Positions 51,982-60,890 of a stretch of 64,000 nt of DNA are shown piece by piece. The notes beneath the pieces were generated by a model. It worked only from the letters and a program-made list of their open reading frames with translations, searched no databases and was not told the DNA's origin. The translations under genes and the position numbers were made by a program. Source of the DNA: Asbonarchaeum sp964517675. Lineage in GTDB: Archaea; Nanohalarchaeota; Nanosalinia; Nanosalinales; Nanoanaerosalinaceae. The DNA lies in the NCBI GenBank assembly GCA_964517675.1, contig CAZFEL010000001.1, forward strand, positions 372,001 through 436,000. The letters run 5' to 3'. Every line of letters begins with the position of its first letter. The stretch's first letter is position 1.

Positions 51982-52776
51982 TTAGCCGATGTAGCCCAGG
52001 TCCTTGCCGCCCTGTTCGCTCTTTTCCTGCTGTTCCTGGACCTGCTGCTGGAGCTGCTGGATCTTCTTGATGACCTCCTCGGCCTCTTCGATCTTCTCTT
52101 CGAGGTTGGCGTAGTCCAGGTCGAGCTCGAGCATGTCTTCGATGACCTTCAGGACGACCTCGGTGGCCTTGGGGTCGGACAGGAGGAAGCCCGGTGTCTC
52201 ACCGAGTAGGCAGATGCCGTCCATGCCGTACCGCTCGCCGATACCGAGCAGGAGGCCGGAGGCACCGATGATCTGTCCGACGTTGTGGTCGAAATCGATC
52301 TCGTAGTCGTCATAGCTGTCCTTGAGATCTTCCTCCGTGACGACACCGAAGACATCGGGGTCCTCGACGGTCTCGCCGGTCCCGTAGCCGCCGATGGTGA
52401 CGAGCTCCTCGACGCCGAGGTCATCGAGGAGATCGACGATGGCGTGGGCGACTTCGTAGTGTCCCTGCGGGTCGAGACTCTGGGCATCACCGATCAGGAA
52501 GATGATATCACGACCGTCATCTCTTTTGAGGTAGTAGAGTTCGTTCTTGAGTATATCGAGCGTACTGTCCTCGTCGACGATTGTCCAGTGCGGGAAATGA
52601 TGTGAGAGCACCTCGCCGAACTTCTCGGCATCGAGGTGATCGATCAGGTAATCGACGGCCGTCCGCCCGATGTGGCCGATACCTGTCAGTCCCTCGATGA
52701 AGACGGGATCTTCGAGTTCGGGTTGGTCCTCGAGGAGGACGTTGGTGCTGTCGTGATGTTGGGGATCGGTATCCAT
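51982..52776 (-). CDS. PAC2-family proteasome assembly chaperone
   Basis: 264 aa. FIEGLTGIGHIGRTAVDYLIDHL, FLIGDAQSLDPQGHYEVAHAIVDLL and TIGGYGTGE are PAC2 motifs. The C-terminus is a coiled coil (residues about 210-255). Placement after Nop10 is conserved in archaea. Confidence 0.92.
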   Translation of the reverse strand: MDTDPQHHDSTNVLLEDQPELEDPVFIEGLTGIGHIGRTAVDYLIDHLDAEKFGEVLSHHFPHWTIVDEDSTLDILKNELYYLKRDDGRDIIFLIGDAQSLDPQGHYEVAHAIVDLLDDLGVEELVTIGGYGTGETVEDPDVFGVVTEEDLKDSYDDYEIDFDHNVGQIIGASGLLLGIGERYGMDGICLLGETPGFLLSDPKATEVVLKVIEDMLELDLDYANLEEKIEEAEEVIKKIQQLQQQVQEQQEKSEQGGKDLGYIG

Positions 52777-52782
52777 GATGTA

Positions 52783-52947
52783 TCAGTCCTCGTGGTCTGT
52801 GCTTTTGGTCTCCCGGCGGTATTCGCCGTATTCGTCGGGGAAGGAAAACGATGGCGGGCCGGGATCTGTCGTCTCGTCGCCGCAGTCGTCACAGCGGGGT
52901 TCGAGCGTATACAGGTTGCACGTGTCGCACTTTTTAATCTTCCCCAT
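52783..52947 (-). CDS. nop10: H/ACA RNP protein Nop10
   Basis: 54 aa. MGKIKKCDTCNLYTLEPRCDDCGDET is the Nop10 zinc domain, then PPSFSFPDEYGEYRRE. It supports pseudouridylation guided by H/ACA RNAs. Confidence 0.96.
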   Translation of the reverse strand: MGKIKKCDTCNLYTLEPRCDDCGDETTDPGPPSFSFPDEYGEYRRETKSTDHED

Positions 52948-52978
52948 CGGTATCACCGCTGCTTCCGTTTCTGCCGGT

Positions 52979-53740
52979 CTAGGCTCGTTCGAAGCTGAAC
53001 GTGCCGCTTGCCTCTTCGATACGGTCGCGGATGGCGTCTGTCGTCTCGTCCATCCGCTCTTTGGCCTGCTCCTGGTTGCGTCCCCAGACCTCGATCTTGT
53101 ACTGGGGGGCCGAGATGTAGTTGATATCAACCCCGTCGTCTGTCACAAGTGCGTCCTTGATCGTCTGGAGCCCATCGCCTGTCGGGACCTCGATCGAGAG
53201 CTCGCCCTCGAGTTTGACCTGCTTGAGGGAGATGTTGTCCTTCGCGACCTCGATGACGGCATCGAAATAGTCATCGTCGATGACATCGGCGATCGCGTCC
53301 TGATCGACGACCGCCTCCTCGAACCCGTCGAAGGTGTTGCCGAACTCCTTCTGAAGCGGGAACGCGACGTCCTCGTAGACCTCCTCGAAGTCCGTACCGA
53401 CCTTCTGTGCTACCTTCTCGATGAACTTGTCTGCTTTCTTTTCCTTGTTCCATTCCTGCATCTTCTCCCGCTTCTGCTTGTCGTTGACGCGCTTGAGCGA
53501 GAGGTTGAGGGTGCTTGCATCGTCATCGTCTTCTTCGAGGACCATGGCGACTGTCTTCTCGCCTTCATCGAGGTGCTTGCGGATATCGCGGACCCACGAG
53601 CGGGAGACCTCTGAGATGTGGATGAGGCCCTCGACGTCGGGGTGCTCGTCGAGTGTGGCATAGACAGAATGAGGGTTGATCTCTTCTATCTCGATGACGA
53701 CCAGGCTACCTTCCTCGGGACGTTCTTTGTAGCTCCGCAT
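52979..53740 (-). CDS. eif2a: Translation initiation factor aIF2 subunit alpha
   Basis: 253 aa. S1 domain with GSLVVIEIEEINPHSVYATLDEHPDVEGLIHISEVSRSWVRDIRKHLDEG; helical and alpha/beta domains follow, ending with WGRNQEQAKERMDE. Partner of aIF2 gamma at 24849. Confidence 0.95.
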   Translation of the reverse strand: MRSYKERPEEGSLVVIEIEEINPHSVYATLDEHPDVEGLIHISEVSRSWVRDIRKHLDEGEKTVAMVLEEDDDDASTLNLSLKRVNDKQKREKMQEWNKEKKADKFIEKVAQKVGTDFEEVYEDVAFPLQKEFGNTFDGFEEAVVDQDAIADVIDDDYFDAVIEVAKDNISLKQVKLEGELSIEVPTGDGLQTIKDALVTDDGVDINYISAPQYKIEVWGRNQEQAKERMDETTDAIRDRIEEASGTFSFERA

Positions 53741-53747
53741 GAGATGC

Positions 53748-53933
53748 TCACGCGATCTCCTGGAGGAGTTCGCCGGTCACTGTGCCGCGGCCGCCTGTCG
53801 CTTCGACGAGCGGTTCGTCACAGACCAGGCATTCGACGTCCTCTGCTGGTTTATCGAAGACGGTCTGCTCGTTGCCGCATTCGGGGCACTTGACTTCGAT
53901 GAACTTGCTGTCGGGGCTGTCTCGTCGTACCAT
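53748..53933 (-). CDS. rps27e: Ribosomal protein eS27
   Basis: 61 aa. Zinc ribbon CPECGNEQTVFDKPAEDVECLVC followed by GGRGTVTGELLQEI. Order eL42-eS27-aIF2 alpha is conserved. Confidence 0.95.
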   Translation of the reverse strand: MVRRDSPDSKFIEVKCPECGNEQTVFDKPAEDVECLVCDEPLVEATGGRGTVTGELLQEIA

Positions 53934-53938
53934 TGGTA

Positions 53939-54238
53939 TCACTCGATGTCGAACTTGGCTGCCCTGATCGGGTTGGACGGTTTGTGCGCCTTGCCGCAGT
54001 CCTTACACTGGAGCTTGAGGTCCTTCTTCTCGCTGGTCGGGTTCTTGCGTCCCCGGGAGCGATGGGAGGGGTCCTCGAACGGGAAGCTTCCGTAGCCCTT
54101 GTCGATCTTGCGCTGTCGCTTCCTGTGCTTCTTCGACATGGCGGATGTCCTGCCTTTGGTGTCTTCCTTCACGATGTGTTCCTGGTGGGAGTCACAGTGA
54201 GGACAGTACCGCTTCATCTCTTTGGGTATCGTTACCAT
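53939..54238 (-). CDS. rpl44e: Ribosomal protein eL42 (L44e)
   Basis: 99 aa. MVTIPKEMKRYCPHCDSHQEH; HRKRQRKIDKGYGSFPFEDPSHRSRGRKNPTS; CKDCGKAHKP. Promoter CTTTAAAAAT near 54275; first gene of the operon. Confidence 0.95.
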   Translation of the reverse strand: MVTIPKEMKRYCPHCDSHQEHIVKEDTKGRTSAMSKKHRKRQRKIDKGYGSFPFEDPSHRSRGRKNPTSEKKDLKLQCKDCGKAHKPSNPIRAAKFDIE

Positions 54239-54296
54239 ACATGCATCCCTCGGTGGCAAGAAATCGGCCTCAACATTTTTAAAGTAACCCGTACCC

Positions 54297-55280
54297 TCAC
54301 TCGAGCGGCTCTGCCTTGTCCTGGTCCTGGAGGACCTCGGCGTTCTCATCCGGGATGGTCGCTGTCTCGCCTTCCTCGAACGGTCCGTAGGACTGGAGGT
54401 CCACGCCCATGAACTCGCTGACATCGGCGGTCATCCGGACCTCGACCATCTCCTCGCCATCGTCCTCGGTGTCATCATCGTCGTTATCTGCTTTCTCCTC
54501 CTGCTCGTCACCATCGTCCGCCTCGAGGTCACCGGTCGTCCGCTCGTCGGGCTCGTTATCGTCCTCGTCCGTGTCATCGCCACCGCCGAACAGCAGCTCA
54601 CCGTCATCATCGCCCTCCGCTGATTCCGTGTCCTCCTCGTCTCCCGGAGATGGAGACGTGGTCTCGTTGTCGTCCTCCGTTTCGTCATCGGTATCGTCGC
54701 CTGGCTCGAGGAGCTCGTCGTCTTCTGTCTGTTCTTCCTCGTCGTTTGCTGTCATCTCTTCATCGTCATCGCTGTCAGGCGTGGGACCTGGTTCACGCTC
54801 GTTTTCCTCCGTCTCCTGGTCCCCGGTATCTGTGTCCGCTTCCTCGAGGGATCTGTCTGCTGTCGTGTCCTCGCCTGTTCCGCTGTCCGTCGTGGCTGCC
54901 TCGGCCGGATCTGGCTCTTTGTCGTCGCTGAACAGCTGGTCCTCGATGTCCCTGCGATGCTCGGTGATGCTCTCGCGGACCTTATCGAACAGGACCTCTT
55001 CCTCGGGCAGGAGATTCTCGACGCTGATGTCTGACTTTGTCGAGAGGAAGGCCAAGCGGATGATCTTTTTCTGGCGGGAATCGAGGATGTCCCGGACGAT
55101 GTGTTTGGCGTTGCGGTACTCCTTGTCGTTGAGATGGCCGCCGATCCGTTGCTTGCGGTTGAGGTAGTCCCTGACCCTCTCGAAGAACTGATCGTCCAGG
55201 TCACCGAGGGTGTCTTCGTCCTGCTCGGTGTTCTGGATGTCCTTGAGCTGTTCGAAGGTGAGGATGTCCTCGTCGACCAT
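54297..55280 (-). CDS. gins51: GINS complex subunit Gins51 with long acidic linker
   Basis: 327 aa. Residues 1-115 are the helical A domain (FEQLKDIQNTEQDEDTLGDL ... LLPEEEVLFDKVRE). Residues 120-275 are almost all Asp, Glu, Thr, Ser and Gly. The C-terminal B domain reads VRMTADVSEFMGVDLQSYGPFEEGETATIPDENAEVL, diagnostic for Gins51. The linker makes it longer than the usual 150-200 aa. GINS joins MCM at the fork. Confidence 0.88.
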   Translation of the reverse strand: MVDEDILTFEQLKDIQNTEQDEDTLGDLDDQFFERVRDYLNRKQRIGGHLNDKEYRNAKHIVRDILDSRQKKIIRLAFLSTKSDISVENLLPEEEVLFDKVRESITEHRRDIEDQLFSDDKEPDPAEAATTDSGTGEDTTADRSLEEADTDTGDQETEENEREPGPTPDSDDDEEMTANDEEEQTEDDELLEPGDDTDDETEDDNETTSPSPGDEEDTESAEGDDDGELLFGGGDDTDEDDNEPDERTTGDLEADDGDEQEEKADNDDDDTEDDGEEMVEVRMTADVSEFMGVDLQSYGPFEEGETATIPDENAEVLQDQDKAEPLE

Positions 55281-55370
55281 CGGTCCTACGTGCGTGTCGA
55301 AGATTTAAAATGGGCCGAGGTCTTCCTGATCGGCGGGACTGACTTAAGTATTGGCAGGAAAGATGGGTCC

Positions 55371-55706
55371 ATGTACCACCCCGCGAAGGTCGAACACGTC
55401 GTCGACGATGATGGACCCGTGCTGATGGTCGAAACCTGGGACGGCAACCTGTTCTCGCTGGCCGCCGCTGACAGGATAGACGCGGAGGACATCGAGGAGG
55501 GCGATGTCGTGTTGATCGATTACTATCCCCGCAAGGGTCTGGACCTGCCGAACCCCAAACAGGAGGTCTCGCATGTCCTGGACGAGGAAGATGGCGAGAT
55601 CGTCTGGGAGACCTACGAGCAGTCCTTCGAGGCCGGACCCGATCAGCAGACACAGGCGATGGGCGGGATGCCCGGTCAGCGGTTCGACGGCAACTACATC
55701 GGCTGA
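55371..55706 (+). CDS. Acidic hypothetical protein
   Basis: 111 aa from the ATG at 55371. A beta-rich start (YHPAKVEHVVDDDGPVLMVETWDGNLFSL), then a segment with EEGDVVLIDYYP. It could be a small SH3-like/OB-like barrel. CTTAAGTATT lies about 27 bp upstream. Not recognised. Confidence 0.65.
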   Translation: MYHPAKVEHVVDDDGPVLMVETWDGNLFSLAAADRIDAEDIEEGDVVLIDYYPRKGLDLPNPKQEVSHVLDEEDGEIVWETYEQSFEAGPDQQTQAMGGMPGQRFDGNYIG

Positions 55707-55712
55707 GAAGGT

Positions 55713-56159
55713 TCAGCGGAGCAGTGTACTTGCCACAATATCTCCGTTGTGCACAATGGTGAGGTTCTGTGGGCTGGATGATGCTGGAATCGTGATCTCG
55801 CCCGTGTATATGCCCATCAAGACGGAATCGCCGTTCCCGCATCGGACTGGCTCTCGAGGAGGGGTGCTGAGGTGGAGGTATTGTGTATCGTTGTTCTGGG
55901 TAATGGTTGTGACGAACTCTGGGGTTCCTGTGACGTTCATCGGGATGGTTGTTCCCTCGATTTTGATGGTCCAGGGATCTCTTTTCGAGGTAATCGAGAT
56001 TGTAGCTTGATTGACTGCCTCATCAAGACAGGCAGTCTCTTCCTCAAGACTGGTCTGGGTGCTGGGTGACCCGACAGCTAATGTAGGCACCAGCATTCCG
56101 ATACCGAGCCCAATCAGGAGGCTGAGGAGGGCAGGCATTGATCGATGTATTGATATCAC
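55713..56159 (-). CDS. Small exported protein, AT-richer block
   Basis: 148 aa. N-terminal membrane/signal segment (ALLSLLIGLGIGMLVPTLAVG) and a beta-rich domain with two Cys and N-glycosylation sites. Its order of features matches the gene at 56156: CxxAVNQATISI, TPPREPVRCG, GIYTGEITIP, LTIVHNG. A likely tandem paralogue; unknown function. Confidence 0.65.
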   Translation of the reverse strand: MISIHRSMPALLSLLIGLGIGMLVPTLAVGSPSTQTSLEEETACLDEAVNQATISITSKRDPWTIKIEGTTIPMNVTGTPEFVTTITQNNDTQYLHLSTPPREPVRCGNGDSVLMGIYTGEITIPASSSPQNLTIVHNGDIVASTLLR

Positions 56160-56617
56160 CGCAGGCGGTTAAGTGGTACTGTCTTTACAGGTTTGCTGTC
56201 ATGCATGACAGTGAGACGCCTGTAGCCGGCTTCTTCCGGGACGGTCAGCGATGCGTTGTAGCGTCCTAGCCAGTCCTCGGAAGGCGTACCACACGCTGTC
56301 ATGTTCCCCCCTCGGTCTGGGGTGCTGACGTGGAAGACAACGGTATCATCACGGTACTGGATGTCGGTCGCTAAATCAGGTCCAGCAGTGATGCCTTCGG
56401 GGAGATCAATGATGCCTTCGATGGTAATCGTCTCTCTGGCGATGGAGAGGGTGACCTGATTGAGATGATTCTGCCCGCAGCCCATTTCAGATGATGTCTG
56501 CTGTATCGATGCTGTCGCTGGGAGCGGTGAACGATTTTCTGTAGGATGCGAGATGGCAAGGCCTATGATGAGGCCGACTATCAAGTTGAGGGAGATAAGC
56601 ACGTAATATTTTTTCAT
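56156..56617 (-). CDS. Small exported protein, paralogue of the gene at 55713
   Basis: 153 aa. Signal-anchor MKKYYVLISLNLIVGLIIGLAIS; then GQNHLNQVTLSIARETITIEG, STPDRGGNMTACG, LGRYNASLTVPEEAGYRRLTVMHDS. Overlaps its paralogue by 4 bases. A protease gene lies upstream. Confidence 0.65.
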   Translation of the reverse strand: MKKYYVLISLNLIVGLIIGLAISHPTENRSPLPATASIQQTSSEMGCGQNHLNQVTLSIARETITIEGIIDLPEGITAGPDLATDIQYRDDTVVFHVSTPDRGGNMTACGTPSEDWLGRYNASLTVPEEAGYRRLTVMHDSKPVKTVPLNRLR

Positions 56618-56638
56618 GATATGCGATTCGAGTCACAT

Positions 56639-57895
56639 TCAGGGGGCCATAAAGTAGCCTCCAAGTTCGTTATCTATGGTTTCTGCAGTTGGGCCATGTG
56701 TTTCGTCAAAGAAGTCATCATCAATGTCCCAGTTGTGCGCAATAATGCCGCAGATATAGGCATCATCGTTTGCGTCCCCACATGTGCTATTGTTGTCGAT
56801 GTGGAGCATAGGACCTCCTGAATCTCCGTTGCCCGTGGAGTGATCTACAGCCACCCCCTGTACCTCGTCGGTTTGATGCTTTGTGAATGCCGTAATATAG
56901 CTGGAATCACGGCAGGAGTTGAATCCTTGGGTATTTACGGTCCAATCTTCATCGTCAAGGTGTGTGCGAAGGGCGTTATTGTTCTTTCTCCCTGCTACAG
57001 GTACATCCTCGTTGTCGGTATAATCGGGGGTTGATATCCAAGGATGTGGCGTTTCATTGCTGGTGGGTCTAATATACCCGACATCGATTTCGAAAATTGA
57101 AAGGTCACTGTTCCATTGCTTCAGAACTACGTCTTCTGCTTCACCTAACGCGTCTATACTGTTTTCAGGATTGCTATCTTCCATCTCGTAAGCGAAGTTG
57201 CCTTCGTCTTTGAGTACATGTCCGGCGGTCAACCATCCGTCACCATGTGTTGGATGATAGTATGCTGCTCCAACAGTGCCGCCATGCCAATCATCGGTGT
57301 CAGCTGCTATTGCAGCCCCGGCTGGAACATCAGTATGTTGAGTGCTGAAGCTGTAATCACAGGATCCTGTGCAGGAATTGGCAGTGCCCTCAAACTCTTC
57401 GGCTGAAATATCGATATCGAATGTTTCTTCTCCGAGGTCTGAGGAGCCAGTAAGTGTGTCTGGAAGTTCGTCGTCTAACTGATCGGCCGTATATGAGGAA
57501 CGGTCTTCAACAAGAACATCAACTCTTTCACCCGTTGTGCTTTCTTCATCACCGCGTATTGCCACCCAGATTGGCTCTTCCGGATCATCGACTAAATCTT
57601 GAATGTATGAGCGTGTCTTCTCCATGACTTCATCGGTAGCTCGTTGTTTGTTCCATTTCTCTTTGGGAACTGCTTCGTAATGTGGCTCTGTTCCAACGAA
57701 CTCTCCATTTTCATTGGTAATGTAATCATATCCTGCGACGTATGGTACTTCTTCCTCTGGGTTGTATGTGATATCGCCGATCTGTGCTTCGTCCTCGCTG
57801 AGGAGGTCGACGGCACTGAGTGAGACGCCGGCTCCGAGTGCTTTGAGGATGTTTCGCCTGTTCATCTCGAGCGTGTCGTCGGACTCGTCTGCCAT
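56639..57895 (-). CDS. Tat-exported trypsin-like serine protease
   Basis: 418 aa. A Tat signal (MNRRNILKALGAGVSLSAVDLL, residues about 11-32) opens it. The S1 triad is present: His in WLTAGHVLK, Asp in NSDLSIFEIDVG, Ser in GNGDSGGPML. A propeptide-like region (about 40-150) precedes. Cys pairs (CTGSC; CRDSS; CGDANDDAYIC) may form disulfides. Base composition is clearly AT-richer than neighbours, which hints at transfer, perhaps from a haloarchaeon. Confidence 0.88.
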   Translation of the reverse strand: MADESDDTLEMNRRNILKALGAGVSLSAVDLLSEDEAQIGDITYNPEEEVPYVAGYDYITNENGEFVGTEPHYEAVPKEKWNKQRATDEVMEKTRSYIQDLVDDPEEPIWVAIRGDEESTTGERVDVLVEDRSSYTADQLDDELPDTLTGSSDLGEETFDIDISAEEFEGTANSCTGSCDYSFSTQHTDVPAGAAIAADTDDWHGGTVGAAYYHPTHGDGWLTAGHVLKDEGNFAYEMEDSNPENSIDALGEAEDVVLKQWNSDLSIFEIDVGYIRPTSNETPHPWISTPDYTDNEDVPVAGRKNNNALRTHLDDEDWTVNTQGFNSCRDSSYITAFTKHQTDEVQGVAVDHSTGNGDSGGPMLHIDNNSTCGDANDDAYICGIIAHNWDIDDDFFDETHGPTAETIDNELGGYFMAP

Positions 57896-57957
57896 GACTA
57901 GAACCCGATGACGTGTAGGTAGAGTTTCGTTAAAAAAGGTTTTTGGGCGTCACATCT

Positions 57958-59304
57958 CTACTGGTCATCGTCGGTGTCGCTGCCTTTTTCCTCTTCGTCC
58001 CCCTCATCTCTTTCATCGTCCTCCAGGTTCTGTGCCTTGTCGCGGAGCACACCGGCGTACGGGACAGGGTTCTCGAAGTTCTCCAGCATCTGGCGGTCCT
58101 CCTCTTCGTCGAGGACGCCGATGTCCTGGTACCAGCCCTTAGCACCGAAGTTCGGCGGCATCAGGGGCTCGTCCTGCTTGCGGTGCCACTGGAGCTGGGT
58201 CTTGATGTAGTTATCACCGAGAGATTCTTTGTTCCGGTCGTTCCACTCCCAGATCTCTTTTTCGACCGCATCCCAGTCATAGCCGACCTGCCTGAGGAAG
58301 GTCGCGAGGATGAAAAGAGCACGCTTCCGCCCGTCGTCCAGTCCGCCCAGGATGCGCTTGATCGGGGCGGGGAAATGCTCCTGGGCGAGGGCCTCGTCCG
58401 GGATGTCATAGTCTGTGTCCTTCCGCTTTTTGGACTCCTCTTCCTCCGCCCGCTGACGTGAGAGCCAGTCCAGGGCCTCGACGGCGAGATCGGTGGCCTC
58501 GCCTTCGGTGTACTCGTCCAGGAACCGGTGCTGTACCTCGGCCTCCAGCATCCTGGCGTCGTCCTTCTCGAAGTCTTCGATCTCGTCCAGTCCGATCGGA
58601 AGAGACACTAGCGTCCCGTAGGGGCCGTCGATGGTCTTCTCGTTGACCGAGTACGGCATCCGGAACAGGTGCCGCTTACCCCAGTCGTTCTCGATGTCTG
58701 CGATCTCGTAGGGGCCTTCTTCGCTCAGTATGTCCTCCTTGCGGGGATCGATCTCGCGGAACGCCTCCGCCAGCCGGTCGTGGAGCCGCTCGCGAAGGTA
58801 GCCGACGATCGCCTGGGGCAGCTTCGGGTACAGTTTCTCGATATCGGTCCCGCCGATCCGGTCTGGGAACGATTCCGCCCGGACACCGATGTGGAACCCG
58901 CGGTTGCCGGAGAACTTGACCGAGATGGTCTCCTCGCTGATCCCGTGGAGGGTGAGCTCATCGATGACGCCTTTGGCAGCCTCTTTCGCAAATGCCATCC
59001 CGTCGTCGGCATCGATGTCGATGACGAGGTCCCAGCCGGTCCGGAGCTTGTCCTGGTCGGTGGTATCGATGAGGAGAGGGTTCTTCCATCGCTCGACGGA
59101 GCCGTGGAACGCGATCGCGCCCTTCTCGGCGAAGGCACGGAAGTCACCGGGGAAATTGATCGCATCCGGCCGCGAGCCGTAGCCTTTGGGGTATGTCGGG
59201 GCGAACTCGCGGTACTCCGCCAGACGGACCATCTCGTCGACGATATCGTCCTGGAGGTAGTACCGCTTGATGCGATCTTTCTGTCCGTCGCCGAGGTCGA
59301 CCAT
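57958..59304 (-). CDS. priS: DNA primase catalytic subunit PriS with extended C-terminus
   Basis: 448 aa. Catalytic DIDADDG and SGNRGFHIGV mark the PriS fold; FRMPYSVNEKT is also typical. From about 330 a second domain begins: HFPAPIKRILGGLDDGRKRALFILATFLRQVGYDW ... WEWNDRN ... LQWHRKQDEPLMPPNFG. In related archaeal proteins I recall Cys at PPC and PPNC; here none, and the protein has no Cys at all. The tail is acidic. Leaderless start at 59304. Confidence 0.85.
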   Translation of the reverse strand: MVDLGDGQKDRIKRYYLQDDIVDEMVRLAEYREFAPTYPKGYGSRPDAINFPGDFRAFAEKGAIAFHGSVERWKNPLLIDTTDQDKLRTGWDLVIDIDADDGMAFAKEAAKGVIDELTLHGISEETISVKFSGNRGFHIGVRAESFPDRIGGTDIEKLYPKLPQAIVGYLRERLHDRLAEAFREIDPRKEDILSEEGPYEIADIENDWGKRHLFRMPYSVNEKTIDGPYGTLVSLPIGLDEIEDFEKDDARMLEAEVQHRFLDEYTEGEATDLAVEALDWLSRQRAEEEESKKRKDTDYDIPDEALAQEHFPAPIKRILGGLDDGRKRALFILATFLRQVGYDWDAVEKEIWEWNDRNKESLGDNYIKTQLQWHRKQDEPLMPPNFGAKGWYQDIGVLDEEEDRQMLENFENPVPYAGVLRDKAQNLEDDERDEGDEEEKGSDTDDDQ

Positions 59305-59389
59305 GCCTGATGATTCCCTTTTAAACCGTAATAAAGTATGGTGCCGGTCCCGTGGAACGTTTTTATTGGAGCCGGACAAACACTGCCCC

Positions 59390-59908
59390 ATGCTGTGGCT
59401 CCTTGCTGTCCCGGTGGTCTTTTTCCTCCTTGCCGCGATCGCGGTGGTCGGGTTCTACTGGTACACCGCCCGCCGGCTGGACGAGCGCCTGGAAGAGGTC
59501 CAGGATGCCCTGACGGAGGTCCGGGAGGGCCTGGCACTGGAGTACCGGCTGTTCGATGACCTGACCGATGTCGCAGCGAGCTACATGAAACACCAACGCA
59601 AGGAACTGGACCGGCTCGGGGAGCTGTCCCCGGATGTCGGTTCGACGGTCAAGGCGCTCAAAGACAGTCGCGAGCGGATGCTTGAGTTGAAGATCGATTT
59701 CCTGAGCTCGGTCCAGGACTACCCGGAGCTCACGGACGACCAGGAGTTCCAGCGGGTCCTCGGGAAACTCGAGGATGCCCGTTCACGGAGGGAACGGCGC
59801 ATCCAGGAGTACGAGGAGGCGGCAGAGGCGTACAACGATCTGGTCCGTGCGTTCCCGACCCGGCACGTTGCCGAGCGGGAAGGGTACAGCTGGGTCCGCT
59901 CGTTCTGA
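59390..59908 (+). CDS. LemA-like membrane protein
   Basis: 172 aa. One N-terminal membrane helix (WLLAVPVVFFLLAAIAVVGFYWY) and long helices. YPELTDDQEFQRVLGKLEDARSRRERRIQEYEEAAEAYNDLVRAFP is the LemA core. First of a LemA-GIDE-LemA series. Confidence 0.8.
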   Translation: MLWLLAVPVVFFLLAAIAVVGFYWYTARRLDERLEEVQDALTEVREGLALEYRLFDDLTDVAASYMKHQRKELDRLGELSPDVGSTVKALKDSRERMLELKIDFLSSVQDYPELTDDQEFQRVLGKLEDARSRRERRIQEYEEAAEAYNDLVRAFPTRHVAEREGYSWVRSF

Positions 59909-59946
59909 TGCCAATATTTTTAGTGGGCTGTCTCCCAGTACAGACC

Positions 59947-60846
59947 ATGTCCGCGGACACGGCCCGGCAGAGTACGGGTTCTTCGATGAAGTACGTGGTG
60001 GTCCTTGCCGTCTTCGTGGTCATCGTTGCCGGGGTTATCGCTCTCGGGGACCTGCCCCAGGGCGAGGATGCCTTCGAGACGCTGGCGTTCGTCGTGGTCG
60101 GCTTCCTCGGTGGGGTGATGGGCATCATGTGGGGCTTCGATGAGTACAGGAGGACGAGCCTGATCCGCAACACACCGACCTCGAAGGTCCGGTCGATGGC
60201 GATGGGCCTGGTCGAGGTCAAAGGAACCACAAAGGTCGCGGATGAATCCCTCGAGTCACCGTTCAGCGGTGAGGACTGTGTCTTCTATAAATACGAGGTC
60301 GAGGAGTACCGGCGCCAGGGCAAGCACAGCCGCTGGGTGACGATTGACTCGGGCCGGAACGGCGCCTCGTTCTACATCGATGATGGCACCGGGCAGGTCC
60401 TGGTCGATCCCCGCGGCGCCGAACTCGAGGTCCCTGCGGACAACACGATCGAGGTCGAGGGAGGCGAGGTGCCACCGTACGAGGTCACCGATTTCATCGA
60501 GAACGCCGAGGAGGTCGATTCTGAGGACAACTCCGTCGATCTTGGGATCGCTGAGGTCGATACCGGCAATGATCGCCGGTACACGGAGTACTATGTCACG
60601 CCAGGAGAGGACGTGTACGTCTTCGGCAAGGCGATGGAACGACCGTCCTTCGAGGGCTCATCGCGGAACGAGGAAAACATCGTGATCAACCAGGACGATC
60701 ACACCCCGATGTTCATGATCTCTGATTCCTCCGAGAAAGAACTCGTCTCCTCGCTGAAGTGGCGGACCTACGGGGGGCTGATCGGCGGGACGATCGTCTC
60801 GATCGCGTGCTTCGGGTTCCTCCTTGGCCTGGTCGGGCTCCTGTAG
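59947..60846 (+). CDS. GIDE-domain membrane protein
   Basis: 299 aa. Two N-terminal helices (KYVVVLAVFVVIVAGVIALG; LAFVVVGFLGGVMGIMWGF), a GIDE region (SMAMGLVEVKGTTKVADESLESPFSGEDCVFYKYEVEEYR; FYIDDGTGQVLVDPRGAEL), and a C-terminal helix. GIDE is known from E3 ligases such as MUL1, but no RING is present here. It lies between LemA genes, a recurrent pairing. Confidence 0.85.
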   Translation: MSADTARQSTGSSMKYVVVLAVFVVIVAGVIALGDLPQGEDAFETLAFVVVGFLGGVMGIMWGFDEYRRTSLIRNTPTSKVRSMAMGLVEVKGTTKVADESLESPFSGEDCVFYKYEVEEYRRQGKHSRWVTIDSGRNGASFYIDDGTGQVLVDPRGAELEVPADNTIEVEGGEVPPYEVTDFIENAEEVDSEDNSVDLGIAEVDTGNDRRYTEYYVTPGEDVYVFGKAMERPSFEGSSRNEENIVINQDDHTPMFMISDSSEKELVSSLKWRTYGGLIGGTIVSIACFGFLLGLVGLL

Positions 60847-60890
60847 TAACACTTTTTTAGTCGCTGCTACCAATCAGGGGATGTGATAGG

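Noticed and set aside
54409..55167. Long plus-strand ORF rich in Ser and Val
   Set aside because: It is the mirror of the acidic Gins51 linker; composition is pure shadow.
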